Notes: generated from the sequence alone by a model not told the origin. Counted from the first letter of the stretch, positions 47,244 through 56,013 are shown. The stretch: DNA of 64,000 nt from Nocardia sp. XZ_19_385 (GCF_015355755.1 NZ_JACVEE010000001.1:1922001-1986000), one strand, 5' to 3'. A program made the numbers and translations.

Positions 47244-47329
47244 GGCCTGCTCCAGGAGGGGGGAGCAGGGCCACCGGGGAAACGAGAAGCTCGACGGCAC
47301 AAACCAGTGCCGCCGAGCTTTTCTGTTTT
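47244..47329 (+). terminator. Two-hairpin element with U-run (terminator or small RNA end)
   Basis: A first stem GGCCTGCTCC / GGAGCAGGGCC (47244-47253, 47262-47272) is followed by a second, AGCTCGACGGCAC / GTGCCGCCGAGCT (47288-47300, 47307-47319, one mismatch), and by TTTTCTGTTTT. It is a strong intrinsic terminator in the plus direction after the SDR gene. The extra upstream stem is unusual for a plain terminator. Confidence 0.75.
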
Positions 47330-47337
47330 CGGCCCCT

Positions 47338-47775
47338 TCAGCCGAGCATGACCAGAGCTGCCGCGCCGAGAAAGACGCCCTGCACCAGGGTTCGCACCGG
47401 CAGCGGCATCGTCTTGATACCCAGGTCGGCGCGGGCAGCCCGGATGTTCGCGGGAAACATCGCGATCATCATGAGCGCCAGGCAGATTGCCGCGAGCTTC
47501 GAGGTGGCCGGGATCAACAGGCCGATCGCGCCCGCGATTTCGAGCACTCCGGTGAGCGTGACCCACACCCCGGGATTGGGCAGTTGCGGCGGAACCATCG
47601 CGACCAGGGCGCTGCGGCGCGGTTCGGCGAAGTGCGCGGTGGCGGTGAGCAGGAACATGGCGGCCAAGCCCACGGTGGCGGCGTGCGCCCACGAATCGAG
47701 CCAGGCGATGTCGCCGAGCCAGCCGGTGAGGCGGGCGATCGCGGTGATGACGGCGAGGACGAGCAGCGGTGCCAT
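47338..47775 (-). CDS. DoxX-family membrane protein
   Basis: A 145-residue protein with four predicted transmembrane helices. A conserved FLLTATAHFAEPRR turn follows helix 2, and VLEIAGAIGLLIP lies in helix 3, typical of the DoxX/DoxD-like group. Some members act with SseA and SodA in a membrane oxidoreductase complex in mycobacteria. It is divergent from a TetR gene, with two direct repeats in between, so that regulator likely controls it. Confidence 0.82.
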   Translation of the reverse strand: MAPLLVLAVITAIARLTGWLGDIAWLDSWAHAATVGLAAMFLLTATAHFAEPRRSALVAMVPPQLPNPGVWVTLTGVLEIAGAIGLLIPATSKLAAICLALMMIAMFPANIRAARADLGIKTMPLPVRTLVQGVFLGAAALVMLG

Positions 47776-47803
47776 CGGGTTCTCCTGAGCTGTGGCAGTG
47801 GAT

Positions 47804-47856
47804 CTTGACAGTGGCTAGATTAAGCTCGGCGCGCATAACTTGTCAATGGCTAGATT
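47804..47856. promoter_or_regulatory. Direct repeats in the doxX/tetR intergenic region
   Basis: CTTGACAGTGGCTAGATT (47804-47821) and CTTGTCAATGGCTAGATT (47839-47856) differ at two positions and are 35 bases apart. They contain TTGACA-like and TAGATT hexamers and are the best candidates for operators of the adjacent TetR protein. Confidence 0.65.
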
Positions 47857-47874
47857 GGCGGTCATGATCGAGGC

Positions 47875-48444
47875 ATGGCAAAGAGCAGCTACCACCACGG
47901 CGACCTGCGGGCCACGATCCTGGCCGCCGCCGCCGAGCAGATCGCGACCGAGGGCGTGGACGCGGTGTCGTTGCGCGGACTGGCCCGCCGGGCCGGGGTC
48001 TCGCACGCGGCGCCCGCACACCACTTCGGGGACCGGGCAGGGTTGCTCACCGCTTTGGCGATCGAGGGCTTCGATCTCCTGGGAGCCGAATTGACCGCCG
48101 CGGGAACCGATTTCCGGGAGGTCGCGGTCGCCTACGTGCGGTTCGCGCTAGGCCATCCCGGGCACTTCGATGTGATGTATCGCCGAGACCTGTTGCGCGG
48201 CGACGATCCTGAGCTCGCCGCGGCCCGGAACCGATCCGGTACCGCCCTGCGCTCGGGGGTGGCGGAACTGGCGCCGGCGCGGACCCGGCAGCGTCAACAG
48301 GCCACCCAACTCGCGGCCTGGTCGCTGGTCCACGGCTTCGCGTCGCTGTGGCGGGAAGGGGCGCTACAGAATTCGGCGCTGGCCACCACCGGCGATCCGG
48401 AGGCGCTGGCCCGCGAGATGCTGGCCACCGTCCAACTCGATTGA
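47875..48444 (+). CDS. TetR-family transcriptional regulator
   Basis: A 189-residue repressor. It starts MAKSSYHHGDLRATIL, a pattern of the TetR subgroup with WHG C-terminal domain, and has the helix-turn-helix LRGLARRAGVSHAAPAHHFGDRAGLL, shown in part. The tail fits the TetR_C_33/WHG fold (AAWSLVHGFASLW). It is divergent from doxX. ATG 47875 aligns with relatives. Confidence 0.88.
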   Translation: MAKSSYHHGDLRATILAAAAEQIATEGVDAVSLRGLARRAGVSHAAPAHHFGDRAGLLTALAIEGFDLLGAELTAAGTDFREVAVAYVRFALGHPGHFDVMYRRDLLRGDDPELAAARNRSGTALRSGVAELAPARTRQRQQATQLAAWSLVHGFASLWREGALQNSALATTGDPEALAREMLATVQLD

Positions 48445-48479
48445 GCCGCAGGCGGTTTTTATCTGTGATAGGCAGAACC

Positions 48480-48827
48480 ATGCAAGTCCATGCCTATCCG
48501 ACCGATGCCACCGTCCCGGTGCAACTCCCCGAGGCCGAGCGGATCGCCGCCTCCCACCTATCGGATCCGGGGGATGCGGCAGGCGGCGTCGAGCACGTGG
48601 TCACCGAATTCGACTCCTGCTTCACGGTGGTGGCGATCGTGCGCAGCACCGCCGACCAGACCATCGCACCCCCACTGACGCCGGTGTCGGTCATCGACAA
48701 GGCCACGGGGGCTGTCTCATACTGGCCGAGTTACCCGGTCACAGTCGTCGCCGAACGCTATGGCGCGGCACTCGCCGACAATGGTCTGATCGTCGAGGAC
48801 GAATGGCCGGGTGCCGCCGGGGGCTGA
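48480..48827 (+). CDS. Small protein resembling YrhB/Imm35-type immunity proteins (tentative)
   Basis: A 115-residue soluble protein. The C-terminal half, with SVIDKATGAVSYWPSYPVTVVAERY, resembles the end of YrhB/Imm35-like domains (hydrophobic, Asp-Lys-x-Thr-Gly, then a closing Tyr helix). The similarity is by eye and weak. The start ATG 48480 follows AGGCAG. It is followed 30 bases later by another small gene with immunity-like features, but no toxin gene is visible nearby. Confidence 0.55.
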   Translation: MQVHAYPTDATVPVQLPEAERIAASHLSDPGDAAGGVEHVVTEFDSCFTVVAIVRSTADQTIAPPLTPVSVIDKATGAVSYWPSYPVTVVAERYGAALADNGLIVEDEWPGAAGG

Positions 48828-48857
48828 GCGAGCCACCGCGGGCATTGGGAGGGGACC

Positions 48858-49196
48858 ATGAGTTCACCAGCCGCGTCCGGGGATCCGGCCGCCGAGATCA
48901 CCGATCGGGTTGGCCGTATCCTGCACGCTCTGCTGCCGGACGAGGCCGTACGGATCCGCGCGGTCGGCGACGTCGGGGACGAGTGGGCGCGCACGACCAT
49001 CGAATTCGATGACGGGACAGGAGTTTTCCGCGCTTTGGCGCTCGACCGGCTGCCCGTCTGCGACGCCAGATCGATCACCGGCGACATGATGGCGCTGCAT
49101 CGACTGATGGACGACTACGAACCGTGGGACAGCTTCGTCATCACGGTGGACCGAAGTGGTTGCGTGACAGTCGATTACGATTCAGAAGGACGGTGA
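48858..49196 (+). CDS. Small acidic protein, YezG-like immunity family (tentative)
   Basis: A 112-residue acidic protein. It has DEWARTTIEFDDGTG near the middle and a final strand pair WDSFVITVDRSGCVTVDYDSE, like the YezG/DUF600 immunity proteins that neutralise secreted nucleases. GGGAGGGG gives a strong ribosome site before ATG 48858. The last 22 bases overlap the convergent gene ending at 49175. The assignment rests on pattern similarity only. Confidence 0.55.
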   Translation: MSSPAASGDPAAEITDRVGRILHALLPDEAVRIRAVGDVGDEWARTTIEFDDGTGVFRALALDRLPVCDARSITGDMMALHRLMDDYEPWDSFVITVDRSGCVTVDYDSEGR

Positions 49197-49705
49197 GCGC
49201 GAACCCGTCGGCGGTCCTGGTCGGTGTCGAGCATCCGCAGGCTCTCCATCAGCGCCGCGCCGATGTCCAATTCCTCGGACCACCATTGGGCGGATCGGAT
49301 CGGCAGACCGCGCGGGCGGTACCTCCGCATGATCTGGACGTGATCGGGCAGGCTCATGAACTCCGCCAATCCCTTGTCATCCGCCCAGATCGACAGCGAC
49401 CCGACCTGGCGTCGGGCGGGCCGGAAATAGGTCAGCACTCCTACGGCACCCTCGATTTGGGCCAACTGATCGCCGAGCCGCTCCGAGGCGCGCCAGATGG
49501 CCGGGATATCGGTGGGATGCTTTATCGTGTACTGGGTCATGCTGATCATGAGCGGGCCACCAGCCGGGATCGCACGGCCGGGCTTCCACCCGCTGTTGAG
49601 CACTAGATCGGCAAGCGGCGAGCCGGCCGCTCGGCGCCGCCACCAGGTCTGCCATGGCAGCCGAATATCGAGCAGATTTCGCTTGGGTGTGCGTGTCAGT
49701 TCCAT
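49175..49705 (-). CDS. Hypothetical protein, possible dimeric alpha-beta barrel monooxygenase-like
   Basis: A 176-residue protein. After a basic, tryptophan-rich N-terminus (WQTWWRRR), residues 52-150 have alternating strands and helices (ISMTQYTIKHP, GAVGVLTYFRPAR, VGSLSIWADDKGLAEFM) that fit the antibiotic-biosynthesis-monooxygenase fold. The family is not securely recognised. An in-frame TGA four codons upstream rules out a longer protein. A consensus promoter with an embedded palindrome lies at 49841-49869, about 130 bases before the start. Confidence 0.6.
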   Translation of the reverse strand: MELTRTPKRNLLDIRLPWQTWWRRRAAGSPLADLVLNSGWKPGRAIPAGGPLMISMTQYTIKHPTDIPAIWRASERLGDQLAQIEGAVGVLTYFRPARRQVGSLSIWADDKGLAEFMSLPDHVQIMRRYRPRGLPIRSAQWWSEELDIGAALMESLRMLDTDQDRRRVRAHRPSES

Positions 49706-49840
49706 TGCCGGTCAAGGGCGCATCCATCCGCAGCGCGGATCTATCGCCCCCGTCCTCCTTCCGAGCTTGCCTTCGAATCGGCACCAGATGGGGCCCTTCG
49801 ATACGTGACCGAAGAGGCGCAGAATCATCTGCGCACGATG

Positions 49841-49869
49841 ACGATAAGCACTTGCTTACCATCTGTCAA
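49841..49869 (-). promoter_or_regulatory. Consensus promoter with a palindromic operator in the spacer
   Basis: On the minus strand, TTGACA (49864-49869), a 17-base spacer and TATCGT (49841-49846) form the best sigma-70 type promoter seen in the window. The spacer contains the palindrome TAAGCA-AG-TGCTTA (49845-49858), typical of a TetR or similar repressor site. It points toward the 49705 gene. Confidence 0.65.
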
Positions 49870-49903
49870 TGACGCGTCTTCTCAATGGAGCCTGCTTCGA
49901 GCT

Positions 49904-50734
49904 TTAGGCGTTCAGATAGGCGCGGATACGTTCGCGATCGTCGTCGGTTGCCGGAAGCTGAACCACCAGAAGCAGTTCCGGGTTCTCCACCGGCCGTAGC
50001 TGGAACAGCTCCAGATCGATCGGGCCCGCTTCGGGATGATCGATGCCGATGGTGGTGGGGCGGAAATCCTGCACTGGATACTCCAACCACCAGGTGCGGA
50101 ATTCCGCACTTGCAGCGCTCAATTCGGAAACCACCTGGGTCAGCCGCGGGTCCCCCGGGCTGTTGCCGAGCAACACCCGGAACTGGCTCAGGATCGCCCG
50201 CGCGGCGGGTTCCCAACGGCGCATCATGGCGCGGTTACGTTCGTCGGTGTACATCCACCACAGCAGATTCCGGCGTTCCGGAGGCAAGGCGGCCGGGTCG
50301 GTCCGGATCCGGCTGAACGCCGTGTTCCAGACGACGAAGTCCAGGCGGGCGTCGTGCACCACCGCCGGCGTCGGACAGAGTGCGTCGACCATCCGCTGTA
50401 GTCGTGAGATCTCGTCTCCGACTTGATATTTCACCACCGGGTCGGCCAGCCCGGCGAGGCGTCGGAGCTGCCGATGCTGCACCGGCTCCAGGCGCAAAGC
50501 CCGCGCCAGGGCGTCGACCACCTGCGGGCTGGCGGCGATCTTGCGGCCCTGCTCCAGCCAGGTGTACCAGGTCAGGCTGACTCCGGCGAGCTCGGCGACT
50601 TCCTCGCGGCGCAGACCCGGGGTGCGCCGGCGGCCGGGCAGCAGGTCGCCGGGCAGGCCGACGTCGGCGGGCCGCAGTCGGGAGCGGTGTGCCTTGAGGA
50701 AGTCGGCCAGCTCGGCGCGATGGTTTTTGCTCAT
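49904..50734 (-). CDS. XRE-type regulator with MmyB-like ligand domain
   Basis: A 276-residue protein. The N-terminal helix-turn-helix is LRREEVAELAGVSLTWYTWLEQGR near 43-65. The MmyB-like domain follows at about 100-270 (FVVWNTAFSRIRTD, LLWWMYTDERNR, TWWLEYPVQDFRPTTIG in part). Such PAS-fold regulators bind fatty-acid-like ligands and usually control a divergent oxidoreductase gene. The divergent NmrA gene is the likely target. Confidence 0.9.
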   Translation of the reverse strand: MSKNHRAELADFLKAHRSRLRPADVGLPGDLLPGRRRTPGLRREEVAELAGVSLTWYTWLEQGRKIAASPQVVDALARALRLEPVQHRQLRRLAGLADPVVKYQVGDEISRLQRMVDALCPTPAVVHDARLDFVVWNTAFSRIRTDPAALPPERRNLLWWMYTDERNRAMMRRWEPAARAILSQFRVLLGNSPGDPRLTQVVSELSAASAEFRTWWLEYPVQDFRPTTIGIDHPEAGPIDLELFQLRPVENPELLLVVQLPATDDDRERIRAYLNA

Positions 50735-50750
50735 CCCGAGATCCCTTTAT

Positions 50751-50787
50751 GGGTAGCAGTATTGGTGCCAGGACCAGACCGCTACCC
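50751..50787. promoter_or_regulatory. Inverted repeat between the MmyB-type regulator and NmrA gene
   Basis: GGGTAGC (50751-50757) and GCTACCC (50781-50787) form a seven-base inverted repeat separated by 23 bases, with a smaller GGT/ACC pair inside. It is a plausible site for the divergent regulator. Confidence 0.5.
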
Positions 50788-50848
50788 GTCTCTAACGTTC
50801 TAGTCATCGGGTGATCGAGCACCGATCACCACAGACAAGGAGCATGAC

Positions 50849-51736
50849 ATGAGTAACGACAAGGGACCGGTTCTGGTAATCGGAGCGACCGGGCAGCAGG
50901 GCCGGGCAACCACCCAGCAGCTGCTCGAACGAGGTTGGGGCGTGCGGGCTTTCATACGCGACCCGGAGGCGCCCGCGGCGCAGGCACTGCGTGCGGCGGG
51001 TGCGGAGCTGTCCGTCGGCGATCTCGACGACATCGACTCGGTGCGGACCGCCATGACCGGCGCATACGGGGTCTTCATGATGCTGACCATGATGGAAGGC
51101 GTCCACATCACCGCCGAAGGCATTGCGGCAGAACAGCGCCGGGGCAAGGCGGTGGTCGAGTTGGCGAAGGAACTCGACATCGAGCACTTCGTCTACAGCT
51201 CACTCAAAGGCGCGGGCGAGAACTCCGGAGTGGAGTACTACGCGGCCAAGGAAGCCATCGAGGGCTACATCACCGAGGCCGAGCTCCCCGCGACCATCCT
51301 GCGGCCGGTGTTCTTCATGGACAACTTCAACACCTTCAACCGGCCGGTCCGCAACGAGAACGGCGACATCCTGGTGAATCTGGCGGTGCGGCCCGATATT
51401 CCGATGGAACTGATCTCCGTGCACGATATCGGCGCGTTCGCCGCTATCGCCTTCGACCGTCCCGCGGACTACCTGGGCCGCACCGTGCCCATCTCCGGCG
51501 ATCGCCTGACACCCCCGCAGATTGCCGAGGTCTTCGGCCGGATCACGAATCTCCCCGCCCACAGCAACCAGATCCCGGTCGAGCAGGTCAAGGCCTTCGA
51601 TGAGCAGGTCGGAAAGATGTTCGCCTACTTCAACGAAGGCGCTGGCGCGCCCATCGACACCGCGCCCCTGCGCGAACACCACACGGATCTGATGGATCTC
51701 GAGACCTGGTTGCGCACGAACAACTGGAAGCCGTGA
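50849..51736 (+). CDS. NmrA-like NAD(P)-binding protein
   Basis: A 295-residue atypical SDR. It has the dinucleotide loop VIGATGQQGRATTQQLL and a long NmrA-type core (GVFMMLTMMEG, FVYSSLKGAGE, RPVFFMDNFNTF). The catalytic Tyr-Lys of classical SDRs is replaced by YYAAKEAIE. NmrA-like proteins act as redox sensors or reductases. It starts at ATG 50849 with AAGGAG about ten bases upstream and is divergent from the MmyB-type regulator. Confidence 0.88.
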   Translation: MSNDKGPVLVIGATGQQGRATTQQLLERGWGVRAFIRDPEAPAAQALRAAGAELSVGDLDDIDSVRTAMTGAYGVFMMLTMMEGVHITAEGIAAEQRRGKAVVELAKELDIEHFVYSSLKGAGENSGVEYYAAKEAIEGYITEAELPATILRPVFFMDNFNTFNRPVRNENGDILVNLAVRPDIPMELISVHDIGAFAAIAFDRPADYLGRTVPISGDRLTPPQIAEVFGRITNLPAHSNQIPVEQVKAFDEQVGKMFAYFNEGAGAPIDTAPLREHHTDLMDLETWLRTNNWKP

Positions 51737-51744
51737 CCGTGCGG

Positions 51745-52641
51745 TCAGTCGAGCAGGGCCAGCAGGTGGTGGGCGTCGTCGAGCAGGTTGTCCACCGAGG
51801 CGGAGACGTAGGTCAGGTCGATGAAGAAGTCGTCGAAGCCGGACTGCCCGGCGGTGCGCCGCACCGCGTCCGCGACATGCTCGAGCGGAGTGCCCGACTT
51901 GACGTTGACCCGAACGATGGTCTCGATTGCTCCCGGATCACGGCCCGCCTGCTCGGCGGCGTGGTCGACCACTCCGCGCAGCTTGCGCAGCTGGACGCCC
52001 CACTCCGGCGGACCGGGCACCGGCACCACCGGCAGCCAGCCATCGCCCCGGCGGCCCACGCGTTCCATCGCCGCCGGCGTGAAGGCGGCGAGATGGATTG
52101 GCGGGCGCGGCTTCTGCACGGGCTTCAGCTCGGTGCGGTGGCGCGGCACCGACACCAAGCTGCCGGAGTATTCGGCGGGATCGGTGGTCCAGATGGCTTC
52201 CAGAGCGTCCAGCGTCTGCTCCAGCCGGGCGCCGCGCTTGGTGAACGGCACCCCGGCCGCCTCGTATTCTTCAGGCGACCAGCCGATTCCGAAACCGGGG
52301 ATCAGCCTGCCGCCGCTGGCCACGTCCAGCGTGGTCAGCGCCCGCGCCAGGATCGCGGGCGGATACAGCGGCGCGATCAGCACATTCGCGCCCAGGCGCA
52401 CCCGTTCCGTGGCCGACGCGGCCAGCGCGAGGGTCAGGAACGGGTCCAGCACCTGATTGAATTCCGGTGGGATGGTGGCGGACCCGGCGTAGCCGACCTT
52501 CGGGTCGGTCGCCGCCATCAGGCGGTCGCCCACCCAAAGGCTGTCCGCGCCCGCCTTTTCCATCGCCGCGGCGAACTCGGGGATCCGGGCCGCCTCCCGC
52601 GCGTGCGCACCGAGCTGCGGTAACGAGAAACCGATCTTCAT
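51745..52641 (-). CDS. LLM-class F420-dependent type oxidoreductase
   Basis: A 298-residue luciferase-like protein with MKIGFSLPQLGAHA at the start, ADSLWVGDRLMAATDPKVGY in the first third, and GGRLIPGFGIGWSPEEYEAAG, noted in part, of the F420-LLM subgroup. It ends eight bases after the NmrA stop on the opposite strand. Preceded by the MHS transporter gene on the same strand with 21 bases between, it may be co-transcribed with it. Confidence 0.86.
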   Translation of the reverse strand: MKIGFSLPQLGAHAREAARIPEFAAAMEKAGADSLWVGDRLMAATDPKVGYAGSATIPPEFNQVLDPFLTLALAASATERVRLGANVLIAPLYPPAILARALTTLDVASGGRLIPGFGIGWSPEEYEAAGVPFTKRGARLEQTLDALEAIWTTDPAEYSGSLVSVPRHRTELKPVQKPRPPIHLAAFTPAAMERVGRRGDGWLPVVPVPGPPEWGVQLRKLRGVVDHAAEQAGRDPGAIETIVRVNVKSGTPLEHVADAVRRTAGQSGFDDFFIDLTYVSASVDNLLDDAHHLLALLD

Positions 52642-52662
52642 GGCACTGTCGTACCAGGTTTG

Positions 52663-54027
52663 TCAGGCCAGCGCCTTGGCGGGTGCGGTGGGGCCGGGAA
52701 CCGGGGGGTCGATGTTCTCCACATCGGGAACCTCGGTGCCGCGCAGCGACGTTCCGGCGGTCTCGCGCAGGAACGTCCAGGCCACCAGGCCGATCAGCGA
52801 AGCGCCGATCATGTACGCCGCGGGGAACAAGGCCCAGCCGGTCTTCTCGATGACCGCCTCGTTGACCAGCGGCGCGGTGCCACCGAACGCGGCCGTGGAC
52901 ACGTTGTAGCCGAGCGCGAAACCCGCGTAGCGCACATGCGTGGGGAAGATCGCCGGGAACGTGGAGCTGATGGTCGCCAGCTGCGGCACGTAGAACAACC
53001 CGAGCACGATGAAACCGATGACGGCCCAGACGATGCCCTTACCCATCAGCCAGTACATGGGCAGCGCGAGCACCATCAAGCCGATCAGCGAGACCAGCCA
53101 CATCGGACGCCGGCCGACCCGGTCGGACAGGGCGCCGAAGAACGGCAGCACCACCATCATCACCAGCTGACCGATCAACATCATCGCGGTGGTGGTGGAG
53201 TCGCTGACGCCGATGGTGTTCTGCAGATACGTCGGCTGATAGGTGAGCAGGGTGTAGTTCACCACGTTCAGGGCCACGACCAGGCCGATCAGCGTGAGGG
53301 TCTCACGCCGGTAGGTGGTCAGCACCTCGCGCAGGCCACCCGGCGGATGCGGCTGGTCGGCCACCTCCTCGAACACCGGGGACTCGTCCAGCCGGGCGCG
53401 CAGATACCAGCCGATCAGGCCGAGCGGCACCGCGATCAGGAACGGGATCCGCCAGCCCCAGTCGTGCATGGCGTCCGTACCCAGGACCAGCTGACAGGCC
53501 AGCACCACGGCCGAACCACCGACGAAACCGAACAGGGTGCCGAATTCCAGGAAGCTGCCGAAGAAGCCGCGTTTGCGGTCGGTGGCGCATTCGGCGAGAT
53601 AGGTCGCGGCGCCGCCGTATTCACCGCCGGTGGAGAAGCCCTGCACGACGCGCAGCAGGATCAGCAGAATCGGGGCGGCGACACCGATGGAGGCGTGCGT
53701 GGGGATCAGGCCGATCGCGCCGGTCGCGGCCGCCATCAGCAGAATCGTGGTGCCCAGGACCGCTTTGCGGCCGATCCGGTCGCCGATGGGGCCCCAGACC
53801 ATGCCGCCGAGCGGGCGCAGCAGGAAGGAGACGGCGAAACCGAGCATGGTGCCCAGGGTGCCGAGCTCGCCGGGGAAGAACGCGTCCGTGAGGTAGGTGG
53901 CGGTAGCGGCGTAGACGCCGTAGTCGAACCACTCCGTGGCGTTGCCCATCGCCGACGCGGTGACGGACTTGCGCAATTGTTGCTTGGACTCCGGACTGTC
54001 CGGTTCAGCGGCTATGGACGCGGTCAT
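52663..54027 (-). CDS. MFS transporter, metabolite:H+ symporter (MHS) family
   Basis: A 454-residue protein with 12 predicted helices. The MHS signature appears as GNATEWFDYGVYAATATYL near residue 27, IGDRIGRKAVLG after helix 2, and GFSTGGEYGGAATYLAE in helix 4. Relatives such as ProP, KgtP and ShiA import organic acids or betaines. ATG 54027 follows AAGGAGG at good spacing; the longer open frame is rejected. It might feed the downstream oxidoreductase. Confidence 0.9.
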   Translation of the reverse strand: MTASIAAEPDSPESKQQLRKSVTASAMGNATEWFDYGVYAATATYLTDAFFPGELGTLGTMLGFAVSFLLRPLGGMVWGPIGDRIGRKAVLGTTILLMAAATGAIGLIPTHASIGVAAPILLILLRVVQGFSTGGEYGGAATYLAECATDRKRGFFGSFLEFGTLFGFVGGSAVVLACQLVLGTDAMHDWGWRIPFLIAVPLGLIGWYLRARLDESPVFEEVADQPHPPGGLREVLTTYRRETLTLIGLVVALNVVNYTLLTYQPTYLQNTIGVSDSTTTAMMLIGQLVMMVVLPFFGALSDRVGRRPMWLVSLIGLMVLALPMYWLMGKGIVWAVIGFIVLGLFYVPQLATISSTFPAIFPTHVRYAGFALGYNVSTAAFGGTAPLVNEAVIEKTGWALFPAAYMIGASLIGLVAWTFLRETAGTSLRGTEVPDVENIDPPVPGPTAPAKALA

Positions 54028-54263
54028 TCGTACCTCCTTCGGCCCGCTCCCCCGCGGACCTAACTCGGTTCTCCCCGGCCGGGCCTCCCGGATTTCGAGA
54101 GTGCACGGCACCGAACCAACCGTTACCCAGGTTTGCTGGATAGCAAACCCGGGGGTCACCGGGGAGGGTTGGATCCCATGCGTTCTGACCTGCCGAGTCC
54201 AGTCCAAATGTGAGCCCGGTCATACCAATGCGTCAGCCTGGCGCCCGAAGATCGACCCGATGG

Positions 54264-55688
54264 CTAATCGCGAGCGTTGGGCCGGCGCTTTCGACCCACG
54301 GCGGCCACGAGGACGGCAGCCGCACCCAGGGCGACGCAGAGCCAGCCGAACCAGTCGCCGAAACGGGCGTAGACGGTCCTGGATTCGGTGAGCGGCAGGG
54401 TGGCGAGTGCGGCGCTGGTGACGTCGATTCCGGTCTCCGCGGTGGCGCGGATACGACCGCGGGCATCGCTTGCCACATGTTCGCCGAGCTGGGGTGCGCG
54501 AGCCACCGCCACACCCGATTCGACGCCGCGCAGGACCGCCATCCGGCTGTGCAGCCAGGCGTCGTCGGTGAAATCGAGGGCGGGCACCAACATCAATGTC
54601 GCGCCGCGGCGAGCGTTCTCGCGGACCAGAGCGGGCCGGTCCAGGTCGAAACATATGGCCAGAGCCCATGGTTGACCAGGAACCTGCTGCCACTCGCTGC
54701 CCGGCTCGAGTTCGTCCTCCAAGCCGGTGATCAAGTAGTGCTTGGCGTACTCGACACCCGACGGGTAGTCGATCGCGGCATTCACGCTGCGACCGTCGCG
54801 GGTAAGGATCAGACCCGCGACGATATGGATGTCCCGGCGGGTCGCGACCTCGGTCAGCGGAGCGGCGAGCACCGGCAGTGTGGATTCATCGGCACGCCAG
54901 GCCTTTTCCGGGAGCACGACCACTTGCGCGCCTTGGTCCGCGAGCCGTTCGACCTCGGTGACGACGCGGCTGATCATGTCGCGGCCCGCGGGCGAATCGA
55001 CCGGAACGTATTCCGGCGGCTGCGAAACCGCGAGCAGGCCCACCCGCACCGACTTCCCGGGCTGCGGCAATGCCAGCTGCCAGATGCCGAACGCGCCGAC
55101 GGCCACCAGCACGGCGGCGGCCACAGCGCCGACACGGATCCTCTGCCGCCGGGTTGGCCCCGAAGTCAGAATCGCGCCGATTGCGGCCGGTACCAACAGG
55201 ATCAGGAAACTGATGCCCCACGGACCGGTCAGCGCCGCGGTCTGGATCAACGGCAGCACACCGACCTGGGTGTAGGCGATACTCCACCACGCGCCGAACA
55301 GCCCGGTCAGCGAGAGCAGGAATTCGTAAGCGACCCAGGCCGCCGGGAACGCCGCCACGGCGAGGCCCGTGTGCCCGCGCAGGAGCAGCGCACGCCACAG
55401 CGCCACGGCCCCGCCGTACACCAGGGCGGAAATACCGATCAGCGCAACGGCATTGGGCACCGGCTGCTCGAGGGTCACGACCAGGTACGACCAGAAACTC
55501 ACCAGCGCCCCGGCCAGCCAGGACCCGAGCCCGAGGACGAACGCCACCTTCGCCGGCACCCGCGCCGCAACCAGCAACACCGGCAGCGGCGCGAGGACCG
55601 CCAAGCCAGGCACCGGATTCAAACCGAACCCGAAGCGCCACAGCACCGCCGACACCACGGCCGCACCGGCCGCCCACCACCACTTCAT
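54264..55688 (-). CDS. Apolipoprotein N-acyltransferase-like protein
   Basis: A 474-residue protein with about six N-terminal membrane helices, then a nitrilase-fold domain (about 225-445) and a last helix. The catalytic triad is visible as Glu in VVLPEKAW, Lys in KHYLITGLEDELEPG and Cys in AICFDLD. Lnt adds the third acyl chain to lipoproteins in the outer leaflet. GGAGGGACGTGCA precedes ATG 55688. The sequence is diverged from housekeeping Lnt proteins, so the substrate may differ. Confidence 0.82.
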   Translation of the reverse strand: MKWWWAAGAAVVSAVLWRFGFGLNPVPGLAVLAPLPVLLVAARVPAKVAFVLGLGSWLAGALVSFWSYLVVTLEQPVPNAVALIGISALVYGGAVALWRALLLRGHTGLAVAAFPAAWVAYEFLLSLTGLFGAWWSIAYTQVGVLPLIQTAALTGPWGISFLILLVPAAIGAILTSGPTRRQRIRVGAVAAAVLVAVGAFGIWQLALPQPGKSVRVGLLAVSQPPEYVPVDSPAGRDMISRVVTEVERLADQGAQVVVLPEKAWRADESTLPVLAAPLTEVATRRDIHIVAGLILTRDGRSVNAAIDYPSGVEYAKHYLITGLEDELEPGSEWQQVPGQPWALAICFDLDRPALVRENARRGATLMLVPALDFTDDAWLHSRMAVLRGVESGVAVARAPQLGEHVASDARGRIRATAETGIDVTSAALATLPLTESRTVYARFGDWFGWLCVALGAAAVLVAAVGRKRRPNARD

Positions 55689-55791
55689 TGCACGTCCCTC
55701 CAGATCACCTGGAGGGATCTTCATGGGGCGAATCGCATGCCCGCATCACCCTGGAGTGCTAGATCCCGGGGATTACGCCCCCGTGCATCGA

Positions 55792-56013
55792 TCAGAGCAG
55801 GTCCGCGCCGCACTTCGGGCAGGCACGAAGCCGGTAGAACGGGGATTCCGCGGGCAGGCAACGATCGCAGAAACCGGAGCGGCACAGCGTGCAGGTGAGG
55901 AAGCGGACGGCGAAGTGTTCGGGGTCGGCACGCGCCACGGGGTTGCCGCCGGGGATCACCGAGATCGAGAGCATGCGACGGCAGCCGTCGCCTGCGCAGA
56001 ACCGGACGGCCAT
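55792..56013 (-). CDS. Small zinc-ribbon-like protein
   Basis: A 73-residue protein with four cysteine pairs or singles arranged as C-x4-C, CTLC, CDRC and CPKC, so it could bind two zinc ions. ATG 56013 is preceded by GGGGAGGG at eight bases; an earlier ATG at 56040 lacks this. No named family was recognised. It lies just before the SDR gene in opposite sense of reading order, on the same strand, downstream of that operon. Confidence 0.65.
   Translation of the reverse strand: MAVRFCAGDGCRRMLSISVIPGGNPVARADPEHFAVRFLTCTLCRSGFCDRCLPAESPFYRLRACPKCGADLL

Noticed and set aside
47204..47337. 6C small RNA
   Set aside because: Only one C-rich loop exists and on the strand opposite to the U-run; the known 6C architecture is not met.
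49377..49862. Alternative 161-codon minus-strand frame
   Set aside because: Composition is like a shadow frame and it lacks protein-family character; the 49175-49705 frame is better.
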